A stretch of 59,849 nucleotides of DNA from Alphaproteobacteria bacterium (GTDB taxonomy: Bacteria; Pseudomonadota; Alphaproteobacteria; Rs-D84), in NCBI GenBank assembly GCA_017631895.1, contig JAGBSK010000003.1:1-59849 (forward strand), given 5' to 3'. This document shows positions 39,919-48,609 of the stretch, piece by piece. Numbering within the stretch: the first letter of the stretch is position 1; every line of letters begins with the position of its first letter. The position numbers were made by a program, and so were the translations under genes. A model generated the notes under the pieces. The model ran no database searches. It had not been told where the DNA came from and saw only the letters and a list, made by a program, of their open reading frames with translations.

Positions 39919-40596
39919 CTATTTTATCATAATTTTCCCGTTTGATAAAGTTGTGGTATGCGTTGGGTGTATCATTTTTGTGAATGTGTCCTGGTGGCTG
40001 ATGAATAAAAACGTTGTGTCGGGCATTTGGGCGACAGTGTCGGCAATCAGTTTTTGGGTGTCAGTATCTGCACCAGAATCGGGTTCGTCCAGAATTGCCA
40101 AGCGTGGGTTTGTTAAAATTAATCGCAATAACATTAGGCGTTTGCGTTCGCCACCGGAAAATCCGACGTTAATGCTGCGGTTCAACCATTCGCGTGGGAT
40201 GCCCAGGCGTTCGCGTGCAGATTCCAAGTTCTGTAAAAATTCGCCCATTGACAGGTCGCGCCCCGTTTGAAAATGCACGTGTGCAGAAATGGAATGTTTC
40301 AGGAAACTGATAACCGTCAGGCCCGGGATTTCGGGCACATGCTGGGCGCCCAGGAAAATGCCCAGTAGACTGCGTGTGGTTGCGTTTTCGTTTGTTATAT
40401 CGCGACCGTCAAAAATAATTTTGCCAGATGTGATGTGGTATTCTGGGTTGCCGGCAATTGTTTGTGCCAGCGTTGATTTGCCGGAACCGTTGTGCCCCGA
40501 TATCAGGTGGCGCGTGCCATGTGATACAGTCAGATTTATGTCCGATAATAATTCTTTGTCGCCAAAAGATACACTTAAATTTTTTATTTCCAGCAT
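39919..40596 (-). CDS. sufC: Fe-S assembly ATPase SufC
   Basis: SufC is the ABC-type ATPase of the SufBCD scaffold. The 225-residue protein shows Walker A G-H-N-G-S-G-K-S-T, the signature F-S-G-G-E-R-K-R, Walker B L-A-I-L-D-E-P-D-S-G-A-D, and the H-loop F-I-S-H. It is a little shorter than E. coli SufC (248). AAGGATTAAG precedes the ATG, 3 bp after sufB. Confidence 0.93.
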   Translation of the reverse strand: MLEIKNLSVSFGDKELLSDINLTVSHGTRHLISGHNGSGKSTLAQTIAGNPEYHITSGKIIFDGRDITNENATTRSLLGIFLGAQHVPEIPGLTVISFLKHSISAHVHFQTGRDLSMGEFLQNLESARERLGIPREWLNRSINVGFSGGERKRLMLLRLILTNPRLAILDEPDSGADTDTQKLIADTVAQMPDTTFLFISHQDTFTKMIHPTHTTTLSNGKIMIK

Positions 40597-40599
40597 GTC

Positions 40600-41928
40600 T
40601 TAATCCTTGGATAGTGCCATTTGTATTAACTGTTTTGATTCAACCAAAAATTCCATCGGCAGGCGCGACAGGACCGGGGTGGCGCTGGCACCAATAATTA
40701 GTGCGATTGCCGTGTCTGTTTCAATTCCCGCCATGTTAAGGTAATTTAATGTGGCGGTATCGATTGTGCCGGTTGTGGCCTCGTGCGATTGGGCGTTGCG
40801 GTGTCCGTTGTGTATAATTCGGGGTATGGTGTTCGCCGTGGCATGGTTGCCAATAATACGACTGTCGCACTTAGATGCGTTGGTGCAGTCGTTGCCGGTA
40901 AATGATACCAGACTGCGAAATGTTTGGGATGATGCGTCAGTTGCGACGCCGTATGATACGATATTTGATATGCTGTGGTCGCCGATGTGTATCATTTTTG
41001 TGCCTGTGTCCGCCATCTGTGCACCACGTGTAATGGACAGGGAATAAAAGTCGCTGTACGCATGATTTCCGCGCAAAATTGTAGATGGGTATTTCCAGGT
41101 TAGGGCACTGCCAACCTCCATCTGGGTCCAAAGTAGTTTTGCGTTGTCGTGGCACAGGCCGCGCTTGGTAACAAAGTTCAAAATGCCACCATTGTTTCTT
41201 GTTCCGTCAAAGTCGCCGGAAAACCAGTTTTGTACAGTTGCATATTTGACGGTTGCGTTGTCCATAACGACAATTTCAACAACGCCACTGTGTAATTGAT
41301 GGTTGGGGCGGCGGGGGGCACTGCAGCCCTCCATATAACTAAGTTCTGCACCATGGTCGACAATAATTAGTGTGCGTTCGAATTGGCCGATTTTTGCGGT
41401 TTCGATTCTGAAATAACTGGCCAGGTCAATTGGGCATTTTGTGTTGGGGGGTATATAGACGAATGTGCCGTCTGAAAATACGGCGGCATTTAACGCCGCA
41501 AAAAAGTTGTCGGTGCTGGGGACGACCGTACCCAGATATTTTTTTACCAGGTCTGGGTGTTTTACAACTGCGTCCGAGAATGGTAAGAATATTATTCCCT
41601 GTTTTTCCAGTTCGGCGGTATATGATGTGTGTACGGAGCGACTGTCGATGACTGTATCGGTTGCCATGCCCATTAAGGCACGTTTTTCGCTGTCGGGCAG
41701 GCCCATTTTGTCGTATACGGATTCAAGGTCGCTGTTATCTATTTCGCCAGGTTCGTTATAGTAGTTCAACGCGTCATAGTCGATTGGCGTGTATTCAACA
41801 TCCGCCCAATGGGGTTCGGTCATGTTTTGCCATGTGCGATATGCATCTAGACGCCATTGAAGCAGCCAGTCTGGTTCGTTTCGTTTGGCGGATATTTCAC
41901 GAATAAGATCTGTAGATAGTTTCGCCAT
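40600..41928 (-). CDS. sufB: Fe-S scaffold protein SufB
   Basis: SufB is the scaffold where the nascent cluster is built. The 442-residue protein has the N-terminal W-L-L-Q-W-R-L-D-A-Y, the central beta-helix, and the C-terminal region with D-C-T-N-A-S-K-C-D-S and S-H-E-A-T-T-G, which contains positions equivalent to the functional Cys and Glu of E. coli SufB. Its start overlaps the downstream edge of the preceding gene's stop (TAACACATG). No sufD follows sufC. Confidence 0.94.
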   Translation of the reverse strand: MAKLSTDLIREISAKRNEPDWLLQWRLDAYRTWQNMTEPHWADVEYTPIDYDALNYYNEPGEIDNSDLESVYDKMGLPDSEKRALMGMATDTVIDSRSVHTSYTAELEKQGIIFLPFSDAVVKHPDLVKKYLGTVVPSTDNFFAALNAAVFSDGTFVYIPPNTKCPIDLASYFRIETAKIGQFERTLIIVDHGAELSYMEGCSAPRRPNHQLHSGVVEIVVMDNATVKYATVQNWFSGDFDGTRNNGGILNFVTKRGLCHDNAKLLWTQMEVGSALTWKYPSTILRGNHAYSDFYSLSITRGAQMADTGTKMIHIGDHSISNIVSYGVATDASSQTFRSLVSFTGNDCTNASKCDSRIIGNHATANTIPRIIHNGHRNAQSHEATTGTIDTATLNYLNMAGIETDTAIALIIGASATPVLSRLPMEFLVESKQLIQMALSKD

Positions 41929-41931
41929 GTG

Positions 41932-42474
41932 TTAATTGCTTTGGGTTGCTAACTGTTTTGCCTGGGCAAAAAAGGTTAGAGATTGCCCCAGCAGGCCGTC
42001 TGTGAATGTGTTAGATAGCAGACCGTCTGGTTCGGTTGTTGTTAGGTGATGCAGGAAATTGTCTGCGCGACGCATATAGTTGTCTATGCTGCGGGCAACT
42101 TCGGAATCAAGTTTGATTGCACGGCGCAATTTTTCCAAAGCAAATGGGTTTTTTGCGTATTCGTCCATAATGCCGCCCAGTGCGCGCCACAGGGCGTGTT
42201 CCGGCGTATTGCGGGGCATGATGTCAATTGCCGCCATAATTGGAATCAGGTTTTGCAACAGGTCTTGGTAAATCATTTCTGCGTTTTCTGCGACCGCGTT
42301 GGTTGCAGATTTGTTTTTCAGGACAGATTGAATTTTTACAATCAGGGCATATTGGTGTTCCTGTGTTTTGCCAATGTCGCCAATGCGGTTGTTAATGCGG
42401 TAAATATACAGCGAAATTCCGCCAATTAATAAAACGATAATGCCAAGCAGTCCAAAAATAATAATGTTTTCCAT
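41932..42474 (-). CDS. Single-pass membrane protein preceding sufB, unknown function
   Basis: The 180-residue protein begins with a transmembrane helix (about 3-25, F-G-L-L-G-I-I-V-L-L-I-G-G) followed by a long helical cytoplasmic or periplasmic domain with few aromatic residues. The start at 42474 follows AGGGGGC. It is 3 bp from sufB and shares its promoter, so a link to Fe-S assembly is possible but only inferred from position. Confidence 0.68.
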   Translation of the reverse strand: MENIIIFGLLGIIVLLIGGISLYIYRINNRIGDIGKTQEHQYALIVKIQSVLKNKSATNAVAENAEMIYQDLLQNLIPIMAAIDIMPRNTPEHALWRALGGIMDEYAKNPFALEKLRRAIKLDSEVARSIDNYMRRADNFLHHLTTTEPDGLLSNTFTDGLLGQSLTFFAQAKQLATQSN

Positions 42475-42509
42475 AAATGCCCCCTGAAAATACTGGTTTG
42501 TTCGGGGAC

Positions 42510-42538
42510 AGTATAACATCTTTTGTCGATTCGTGCGA
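42510..42538 (-). promoter_or_regulatory. Promoter of the membrane protein-sufB-sufC operon
   Basis: On the minus strand TCGCAC (42533-42538), 17-bp spacer, TATACT (42510-42515), about 35 bp before the ATG. Confidence 0.55.
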
Positions 42539-42580
42539 TTTATATGCGTAATTAATTTTTTTTGATTGATTTATGTGTGT

Positions 42581-42617
42581 TTTAGGTCTTGCACAGATTC
42601 GGTCAAATTGTTATAAT
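42581..42617 (+). promoter_or_regulatory. Promoter of the TcpQ-like/PilN-like operon, with shared GGTCTTGCAC block
   Basis: TTGCAC (42589-42594), 17-bp spacer, TATAAT (42612-42617). The surrounding TTTAGGTCTTGCAC and following GATTCGG match the dnaN promoter (TTTTGGTCTTGCAC, then GAATCGG), beyond what a -35 box requires. Confidence 0.7.
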
Positions 42618-42660
42618 AATTATTAATTAAGGAAGAATGTCTAAGGAAAGGAAGGTTCTG

Positions 42661-43554
42661 ATGTTCCGTAAAATTTTGATTATTGCCATGTTTGCAACGG
42701 CGGCGGGCTATTGTTTTGCTGCGGAATCTTTGCCCCAGGTCGTCACGTCCGAGGTGTTCTATGAGCAGGACAGAATTGTTGACGAAGGTGCGTACCAGCA
42801 GGTGGATGTGATGCAGATGAATGTGCCTGCGTGGCCGTTGGCGGGGTCTGATGCAGACGTAGAAGTTGCGTGCGAGGGGGCATTGTGTTCCAAGACCAAA
42901 CAGGAAGATAATATTCGTATTGTTTCCAAGATTGGTGCTGATTTGGTTGTTGAAAATAACTTTAATTTGGGTGCGCGTGGTGAATTTACTGGCTGGTCTG
43001 GTGGTGCGAATATGTTGCATGGTGCCCAGATTCCAGTTGGTTTTGATGATGAATGTGATGGTTCGGAAATGTCGTTGTTGCATCGCGAGGTGTTAGAGGA
43101 TGACGGCGGTAATGTTCTGGCAGTATCACGCAGTGGACGTAAAAATTGCGGTAAATATGCCGACGGGTACGAAGCCTTTGCGGTGCGTAATGGTATGAAG
43201 GTTGAAAGTGTGGAAAGTGGGACCGAGATTGTCGAAGAAGAAACTGAAATCGCAGTTGATGTTTCTGCCGATGCCGAGGCTCCGATTAATTTAACCGATC
43301 AGGTTCGTTCATGGGTCGTTGCGAATGGTCAGACCCTGCGCGAGGTTTTGCAATCTTGGTGTGATAAAGAGGGATGGGACCTGGTTTGGACTACGGCGCG
43401 TGAATATCCGATAGAGGCCAGTGCGGTATTCAAGGGGCGTTTTGTTGATGTGGCGTCGGCCCTGGTGCGAAATTTTGGGCGTGCGACACCAATCCCATAT
43501 GCAAAGTTTTATAAAGGTAATAGAGTGTTGGTAATTTCGACCGATGGCGAATAA
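42661..43554 (+). CDS. TcpQ-like protein of a type IVb pilus
   Basis: The 297-residue exported protein has a signal peptide (cleavage at C-F-A-A-E, about residue 20), a variable mid-part with a few cysteines, an acidic E/V-rich linker, and a C-terminal domain (W-V-V-A-N-G-Q-T-L-R-E-V-L-Q-S-W-C, then A-V-F-K-G-R-F-V-D-V-A-S-A-L-V-R-N-F, ending V-L-V-I-S-T) fitting the toxin-coregulated-pilus TcpQ/PilL domain, which helps position the secretin. Start: ATG 42661 follows AAGGAAGG; ATG 42637 also has a ribosome site but gives a longer signal. The secretin gene follows 32 bp later. Confidence 0.8.
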   Translation: MFRKILIIAMFATAAGYCFAAESLPQVVTSEVFYEQDRIVDEGAYQQVDVMQMNVPAWPLAGSDADVEVACEGALCSKTKQEDNIRIVSKIGADLVVENNFNLGARGEFTGWSGGANMLHGAQIPVGFDDECDGSEMSLLHREVLEDDGGNVLAVSRSGRKNCGKYADGYEAFAVRNGMKVESVESGTEIVEEETEIAVDVSADAEAPINLTDQVRSWVVANGQTLREVLQSWCDKEGWDLVWTTAREYPIEASAVFKGRFVDVASALVRNFGRATPIPYAKFYKGNRVLVISTDGE

Positions 43555-43586
43555 TTTTCCAGACAGATGGCGTAGGAGATTAAAGT

Positions 43587-45215
43587 ATGAGAAAGTCATT
43601 AAAATTTTTAGTTCTGTGCGGTGTGATTTTGGCATCCCTGACAGGTTGTGCCAAGCGTGAGTCTGCCAAGGTTGCGGCATCTGTAGATCAGGATTTTATT
43701 AATGCATATGATGCGTTTGAAATGGCAAAAAATCCACGTGCCAAGGTGGCAAGTGGCGATACCGTTTCTATGTCCGAGGGTATTTGGTTGGGAAATAAAT
43801 CGATGGTGTTGGAACATCGTAATAACCTGCCGGCTAAATTTGAAACGGACACGGGTGTTACCATTTTGTTAAATGAACCTGTGTCTTTACAGGTTTTGGC
43901 AAATGATATTTATTCAATTACGGGTATTCCTGTCAAAATTGATGGTCAGGTATCGTCTGATAAATTAAAGAAATTGGTTAATGTTGCATATACAGGTAAA
44001 TTGTCAGGACTGTTAAGTCAGGTCGCGACGGATTTAGATTTGCTGTGGTATTATGATAAAAGTTCGATTGTTTTCTATGAAACAGAAACCAAGACATTTA
44101 CTTTGTACGCCCTGGGGACCGAGGTTGCGTATCAGACATCTGTGTCCACAGATAACTCAAACGAAGTATCATTGGAATCTACATTAAAAGAATGGGACGA
44201 GGTTGAAAGTGCTATAGAATCTATTATTGGCAAGGCCGATAATGCAGATTTTACTGTGTCGCGCAGTTTGGGAACAATTACTGTGACCGCATCGCCATCG
44301 ATTTTGGCGCGTGTTGGTGATTATATTGAACGTCAAAATAAACGTCTAAGCCAATTGATTACAATTGATGTCAAGGTTTTACAGGTTACAATTTCAAATG
44401 ATTCTGCGTTTGGTTTGAATCTGGCGGCGGCTATTAATTCTACGTCGGGACTGAATATTGTTGCAAATCCAAAGAACAACCTTGCGTCGACCGAGGCAAG
44501 TTCGATGAATATTGCCGTGTTGTCGAATACTGTGTCTGCCCTGACCGGTGCGACACATATGGAAGGCAATTCTGTGGTTGATGGTGCGTACACAAACGAC
44601 CAAATTATGAATGGGTCCTTGTCTGGTGCTGCGGGCAGTAATGCATTGATAGAAGCATTGGCAAAGCAGGGCAAGGTATCGTTGGTTACAAATGTTGGTG
44701 TGACCACACGTTCAAATCGTGTTGCACCGGTCAGCAATACACGTACAACGGGCTATATCAAACGTTTTGAATCGCGCAACTTTACAACTGTTGAATCCAG
44801 TACGGTTGATCAGGATGACTTGGAAACAGGATTCACAATGCAGTTGTTGCCGAATGTTCTGGAAAATGGAAAAATCTTGCTGTTGTTCCGTATGTCGGTG
44901 CGCGAATTGTTGCGTATGTCAACCCAGACAATCGGTGAAGTAACCCTGCAGTTGCCCGAGGTTGAAGAACGTTCTTTCATGCAAGAAGTAATTATGGAAT
45001 CTGGTCAGATGTTGGTTGTTTCAGGCTTTGAAAAGCAGACCAGCGAAGATACCCGATATGGTTTGGGCGATCCTGACTTTATGGCGTTGTCGGGTTCCCG
45101 TGAAACATCGGCCACGCGTGAGGTTTTGGTTGTTATCTTGACGCCTCAGGTTTTGGTCAGCCCGATGGATGTTGAGAGGAGTATTCAGCAGCACTGGGGT
45201 GCGCCTCTAAATTAA
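43587..45215 (+). CDS. PilN/BfpB-like type IVb pilus secretin lipoprotein
   Basis: The 542-residue lipoprotein (signal with L-T-G-C, Cys 21) forms the outer-membrane pore of a type IVb pilus. Visible parts: an N-terminal domain, a secretin N-domain with V-S-R-S-L-G-T-I-T-V-T-A-S-P (about 225-240), a Ser/Gly-rich gate region, and the C-terminal secretin domain (T-G-F-T-M-Q-L-L-P-N-V-L-E-N-G-K-I-L-L, then E-S-G-Q-M-L-V-V-S-G-F, ending V-L-V-V-I-L-T-P). Length is normal for PilN. It is followed directly by palindromic element B. Confidence 0.88.
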   Translation: MRKSLKFLVLCGVILASLTGCAKRESAKVAASVDQDFINAYDAFEMAKNPRAKVASGDTVSMSEGIWLGNKSMVLEHRNNLPAKFETDTGVTILLNEPVSLQVLANDIYSITGIPVKIDGQVSSDKLKKLVNVAYTGKLSGLLSQVATDLDLLWYYDKSSIVFYETETKTFTLYALGTEVAYQTSVSTDNSNEVSLESTLKEWDEVESAIESIIGKADNADFTVSRSLGTITVTASPSILARVGDYIERQNKRLSQLITIDVKVLQVTISNDSAFGLNLAAAINSTSGLNIVANPKNNLASTEASSMNIAVLSNTVSALTGATHMEGNSVVDGAYTNDQIMNGSLSGAAGSNALIEALAKQGKVSLVTNVGVTTRSNRVAPVSNTRTTGYIKRFESRNFTTVESSTVDQDDLETGFTMQLLPNVLENGKILLLFRMSVRELLRMSTQTIGEVTLQLPEVEERSFMQEVIMESGQMLVVSGFEKQTSEDTRYGLGDPDFMALSGSRETSATREVLVVILTPQVLVSPMDVERSIQQHWGAPLN

Positions 45216-45316
45216 ATCTTACGGCATATCTAAAGCGAATTGTGGGTGTCTCATGTAGCGTTTGTACACTACGACACCCACAATTCGTTTATCTATACCG
45301 TCATCTTTAATTTAAC
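45216..45316 (+). repeat. Palindromic element, copy B
   Basis: It begins at the stop codon of the secretin gene. A 15-bp perfect stem (CGAATTGTGGGTGTC at 45236-45250 with its complement at 45273-45287) surrounds the core TCATGTAGCGTTTGTACACTAC. The right outer part ATCTATACC-TTTAATTT resembles the other copies; the left outer part is less conserved. Confidence 0.85.
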
Positions 45317-45359
45317 TTAAAGTGTACGCGGGTTTGTATGCATCTATACCTTTAATTTT
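45316..45359 (+). repeat. Partial palindromic element (right half) after copy B
   Basis: The stretch AAAGTGTACGCG, then GTATGCATCTATACCTTTAATTTTT, repeats the right end of element B and the CGTGC-ATCTA end of copy A, without core or left arm. It looks like a decayed tandem copy. Confidence 0.45.
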
Positions 45360-45363
45360 TTAT

Positions 45364-45391
45364 TTGACAGAATTTGATTTTGGTCTAAAAT
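45364..45391 (+). promoter_or_regulatory. Promoter of the YcgN-like gene
   Basis: TTGACA (45364-45369), 16-bp spacer, TAAAAT (45386-45391), 18 bp before the GTG start, with AAAAGGA in between. Confidence 0.6.
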
Positions 45392-45409
45392 TACCTAAAA
45401 GGATTTTGT

Positions 45410-45844
45410 GTGAAACTGAAATATAATTTAACACCAGAACAGGCACGGCGTTTTGAACAATTGCGTCGTATGTCGCCGAATGCGTATGAAAAAATATGTA
45501 AGGGATGCGGTTTGTGTTGTTTGTGTAAAACAGGGACAGAGACGATAACCCTTTATACGCGGTTGTCTTGCAATTGTCTTGATTTGAAAACGCGACGCTG
45601 TACGGATTATAATAATCGATTGAAAGTACGGGAAAACGAATGTGTTAAGCTGACGCCAGAATTGGCGTTGCGGGGTGATTTGCTGCCTCGGACATGCGGG
45701 TATGTAGAATATATTTATGGGCCGGGGACACCGATAGATTTTGATTGGTCGTGTGTGAGGCCTGTGGGTAAATTGGATTTGGATAATATGATGGATGTGA
45801 TTCCAAATATAATTATAGGTTCTGTTAATTGGAAGCACAGATAA
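45410..45844 (+). CDS. YcgN/UPF0260-family cysteine-cluster protein
   Basis: The 144-residue protein has the cysteine cluster C-K-G-C-G-L-C-C-L-C-K, then L-S-C-N-C-L-D-L-K-T-R-R-C-T-D-Y, and later P-R-T-C-G-Y-V, a set typical of the YkgJ/YcgN (UPF0260, Fe/Zn-chelating) family, whose biological role is unknown. GTG start preceded by AAAAGGA. It is a single-gene unit between element B and a bidirectional terminator. Confidence 0.88.
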   Translation: MKLKYNLTPEQARRFEQLRRMSPNAYEKICKGCGLCCLCKTGTETITLYTRLSCNCLDLKTRRCTDYNNRLKVRENECVKLTPELALRGDLLPRTCGYVEYIYGPGTPIDFDWSCVRPVGKLDLDNMMDVIPNIIIGSVNWKHR

Positions 45845-45878
45845 AAATCCCCCGATTTTTTCGGGGGGGGATTTTTTT
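45845..45878. terminator. Bidirectional terminator
   Basis: AATCCCCCGA and TCGGGGG(GGG)ATT form a stem of about 10 bp flanked by A and T tracts, between convergent genes ending at 45844 and 45877. Confidence 0.88.
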
Positions 45879-46383
45879 ACTGTTGATTTTGTGTTTGTTT
45901 TGCCATGAATTCATTAATTAAACGTTCGCGCAGGGCGATTTGTTTTTGTAAATCACGACGCGAAGCATGATTCAGACGTGTCATATAATTTTCTTCATAT
46001 CCGTCAAATACATGCATCATTTCTGGGAAAACTTGAACAACGGGTTTACCGGTTTCTTTGTCCAGATATTCGATAATTTGAGTTGAGATTTTATCGCCCA
46101 TAATTTCACGCAAGACGGTGTGCTTTTTTGCCATGTCGCATGCACAAGGATTAGGGAATTCGGTGCATTTTAACCAGCCTGTATTTTCCTGGACCTGTTT
46201 GCCGTTCAATACAACGACGGCCAAAGGTGTTGCCTTGCACATGCAGAAAAAGTGTGCAGGCGCAAGGGTGGAAAACTGAATCTGGTATGTGTTTTTCTTT
46301 TTCTTGGATACGTGGTTTTCTGGGATTGTTGCGACGGTTGGCATTGCAACTGGTTTGTGTTCTTTCTTGCCAAATAAATTCAT
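45877..46383 (-). CDS. Hypothetical protein with cysteine pairs
   Basis: The 168-residue protein has a basic Lys-rich N-terminus, then F-F-C-M-C-K and later P-C-A-C-D-M (two C-x-C pairs), and a charged helical C-terminus. No signal or membrane helix. The start at 46383 follows AGAGGA; the additional upstream frame overlaps the promoter. No family recognised; metal binding by the C-x-C pairs is a guess. Confidence 0.65.
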   Translation of the reverse strand: MNLFGKKEHKPVAMPTVATIPENHVSKKKKNTYQIQFSTLAPAHFFCMCKATPLAVVVLNGKQVQENTGWLKCTEFPNPCACDMAKKHTVLREIMGDKISTQIIEYLDKETGKPVVQVFPEMMHVFDGYEENYMTRLNHASRRDLQKQIALRERLINEFMAKQTQNQQ

Positions 46384-46417
46384 GGTGTGTTTCCTCTTTG
46401 TTTTATATTTGTTGCTT

Positions 46418-46447
46418 AGTATATAATACAAAAACGCAAGTTGTCAA
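46418..46447 (-). promoter_or_regulatory. Promoter of the 45877-46383 gene
   Basis: On the minus strand TTGACA (46442-46447), 18-bp spacer, TATACT (46418-46423). Confidence 0.6.
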
Positions 46448-46465
46448 TGGTGGTGCGTGAAAAAT

Positions 46466-46494
46466 AACATCGGGAAAAATCCCCGATGTTTTTA
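46466..46494. terminator. Terminator after parE
   Basis: AACATCGGG and CCCGATGTT form a 9-bp stem with A/T-rich sequence on both sides, 2 bp past the parE stop on the minus strand. Confidence 0.8.
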
Positions 46495-46495
46495 T

Positions 46496-48475
46496 TTATA
46501 CAAATAAATCTTTTACAAATTGGGCGTGTTCGGTTATGAATTTAAATCGAAATTCCGGTTTTTTGCCCATCAGTTCGGAAACAATCGTGCGGGTTTTTTC
46601 CGTGTCTTCGGCACCTTCTTCGGTACGTGGGGGCAGGTCAACACGGATTAAACGACGTGTCTTGGGCGACATAGTCGTTTCCCGCAATTGGTTTGGCATC
46701 ATTTCGCCCAACCCCTTGAATCGAGAGATTTCAACGCGTTTATTTTTGTATTTTGTTGCCTTTAATTGTTCCAGTTCTTCGTCTGTATCGACATAGATTG
46801 ATTCTGTGCCGCATGTTAATTTATACAATGGTGGACATGACAGATACAAATGTCCGCCATAAATCAATTGAGGCATGTATTGATAAAAGAATGCCATTAA
46901 CAAGGACGCGATATGGCTGCCGTCAACGTCGGCATCGGTCATGACAATGATTTTTTCATAACGCAATTTGTCTTCGTTCCAATCTTTGACCGTGCCTGCG
47001 CCGATGATGTCAATCAGTTCGTTTAATTCCTTGTTCGCGCCAAAGCGTTCGTCAGAATTGGATACAACGTTCAAAACCTTGCCACGCAGGGGCATGATTG
47101 CCTGGGTTGCGCGATCGCGCGCCTGTTTTGCTGTACCGCCCGCCGATTCCCCCTCGACAATAAATAATTCTGTGCCGGCGATGCCGTGTTTGGAACAGTC
47201 CGCCAGTTTCGCAGGCATGCGGATGCGTTTCGTCGGGGTTTTGCGTGCGACATCTTTGACCTGTTTTGTTTTTATACGTGCGTTTGCCAAATTGATTACA
47301 AAGTCCAGTAATGCATTCGCTGTTTTTGGGTCGGACGCCAAGAACATTTCCCATGGGTCGCGCAGGGCGTTTTCGGTGAAACGTGCAACCTCGGGATTAG
47401 AGAGTTTTTCTTTGGTCTGGCCCAGGAATTGTGGTGTTTTATAGAACACAGACACGATTGCGGCGACGGAATCAAAAACGTCTTCGCCAATAATAGATGT
47501 GGCGGATTTGTTGTTAACCTTTTCGCCGTATGCCTTAATCCCCTTGGTTATTGCGGATTTGAAACCGGTTTCGTGTGTGCCACCGTCAATTGTCGCAATT
47601 GTGTTGCAGTATGACGAAAAGAAACCATCATCAGACGCCGCGCCGTTTTCATCTGTTAAAAATGTTAACGCCCATTCAACACGACCACAGTCGTCTGGGA
47701 AATCGACGCTGCCGCTGAAAATGCGTGGCAAAATACGGGGTTTAGAATCCGTCTTTTCCGCCAGGAAATCCGCCACGCCATTTGGATAAAAGAATGTTGT
47801 TGTGGCGGGGATATTCATATCGTCCGTCAATAATTCTGGGTTGCAACGCCATTCGATTTTGACCCCACGGGACAGGAATGCCTTGGCCCGGGCCATGCGA
47901 TAGATTTTTATGGGTTTGAATACTGCGTTTGCACCAAAGATTTCATCGTCGATTGTAAATCTGATTTTGGTGCCATGGCCCCGTGTTGCGTCGCCACGTG
48001 TCATTGGGGATGTGGTCAGACCACGTGAAAATGTCTGGTGCCAGTTATAGCCGTCGCGTGCAATATCAACAATCATTTCTGATGACAATGCGTTCACAAC
48101 CGCAGAACCAACGCCGTGCAGACCACCACTGGTTTTATAAACATTGTTATTAAATTTACCGCCTGAATGCAGGGTGGTTAAAATAACCTCTAGCGCGGAT
48201 TTGCCGGGGTATTTTGGGTGTTCGTCCACCGGAATACCGCGACCATCGTCGGCGATTTCAATTGTTTTTGAATCGATTAAATTTACTGTGATTTTCTTGG
48301 CAAAGCCAGCGACGGCTTCGTCAATAGAATTATCCATAATTTCAATCGGCAGGTGGTGCCACGCCTTTTCATCGGTGCCACCAATATACATGCCGGGACG
48401 CAGGCGGACGGGTTCCAATCCTTCTAGAACCTGGATGTCCGACGCGTCGTATGTGTGTGTAGTTTTATCTGTCAT
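46496..48475 (-). CDS. parE: DNA topoisomerase IV subunit B
   Basis: ParE is the ATPase subunit that with ParC decatenates chromosomes. In 659 residues: R-P-G-M-Y-I-G-G-T-D near the N-terminus, the GHKL ATP site (D-N-S-I-D-E-A, D-D-G-R-G-I-P, G-G-L-H-G-V-G), and the toprim domain with E-G-E-S-A-G-G-x-A-K-Q-A-R-D-R and D-A-D-V-D-G. Length and A-K-L-A-D-C-S/K-H-G-I-A-G-T-E-L wording favour ParE over GyrB (about 800). The start at 48475 matches the family N-terminus; the 15 upstream codons overlap the promoter. No ribosome site; a -10-like AATAAT lies 9 bp upstream. Confidence 0.92.
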   Translation of the reverse strand: MTDKTTHTYDASDIQVLEGLEPVRLRPGMYIGGTDEKAWHHLPIEIMDNSIDEAVAGFAKKITVNLIDSKTIEIADDGRGIPVDEHPKYPGKSALEVILTTLHSGGKFNNNVYKTSGGLHGVGSAVVNALSSEMIVDIARDGYNWHQTFSRGLTTSPMTRGDATRGHGTKIRFTIDDEIFGANAVFKPIKIYRMARAKAFLSRGVKIEWRCNPELLTDDMNIPATTTFFYPNGVADFLAEKTDSKPRILPRIFSGSVDFPDDCGRVEWALTFLTDENGAASDDGFFSSYCNTIATIDGGTHETGFKSAITKGIKAYGEKVNNKSATSIIGEDVFDSVAAIVSVFYKTPQFLGQTKEKLSNPEVARFTENALRDPWEMFLASDPKTANALLDFVINLANARIKTKQVKDVARKTPTKRIRMPAKLADCSKHGIAGTELFIVEGESAGGTAKQARDRATQAIMPLRGKVLNVVSNSDERFGANKELNELIDIIGAGTVKDWNEDKLRYEKIIVMTDADVDGSHIASLLMAFFYQYMPQLIYGGHLYLSCPPLYKLTCGTESIYVDTDEELEQLKATKYKNKRVEISRFKGLGEMMPNQLRETTMSPKTRRLIRVDLPPRTEEGAEDTEKTRTIVSELMGKKPEFRFKFITEHAQFVKDLFV

Positions 48476-48513
48476 AATGTTAGTATTATTAAAACATTTT
48501 TCAATTTTTCGCA

Positions 48514-48567
48514 AGCCCAAAGAATTTCAACCTAAAGCATATTTTGGGGTTGAATTTTTGGTGGGCT
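48514..48567. promoter_or_regulatory. Inverted repeat overlapping the likely dnaJ promoter
   Basis: AGCCC...GGGCT encloses AATTTCAACC...GGTTGAATTT with an AT-rich centre. The right arm contains TTGAAT (48550-48555), which with TATATA (48572-48577, 16-bp spacer) could be the dnaJ promoter. It might be an operator or an mRNA hairpin. It does not match the CIRCE element. Confidence 0.45.
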
Positions 48568-48609
48568 GTTCTATATATTTGATAACGAATAATTATATGG
48601 ACATATAAA

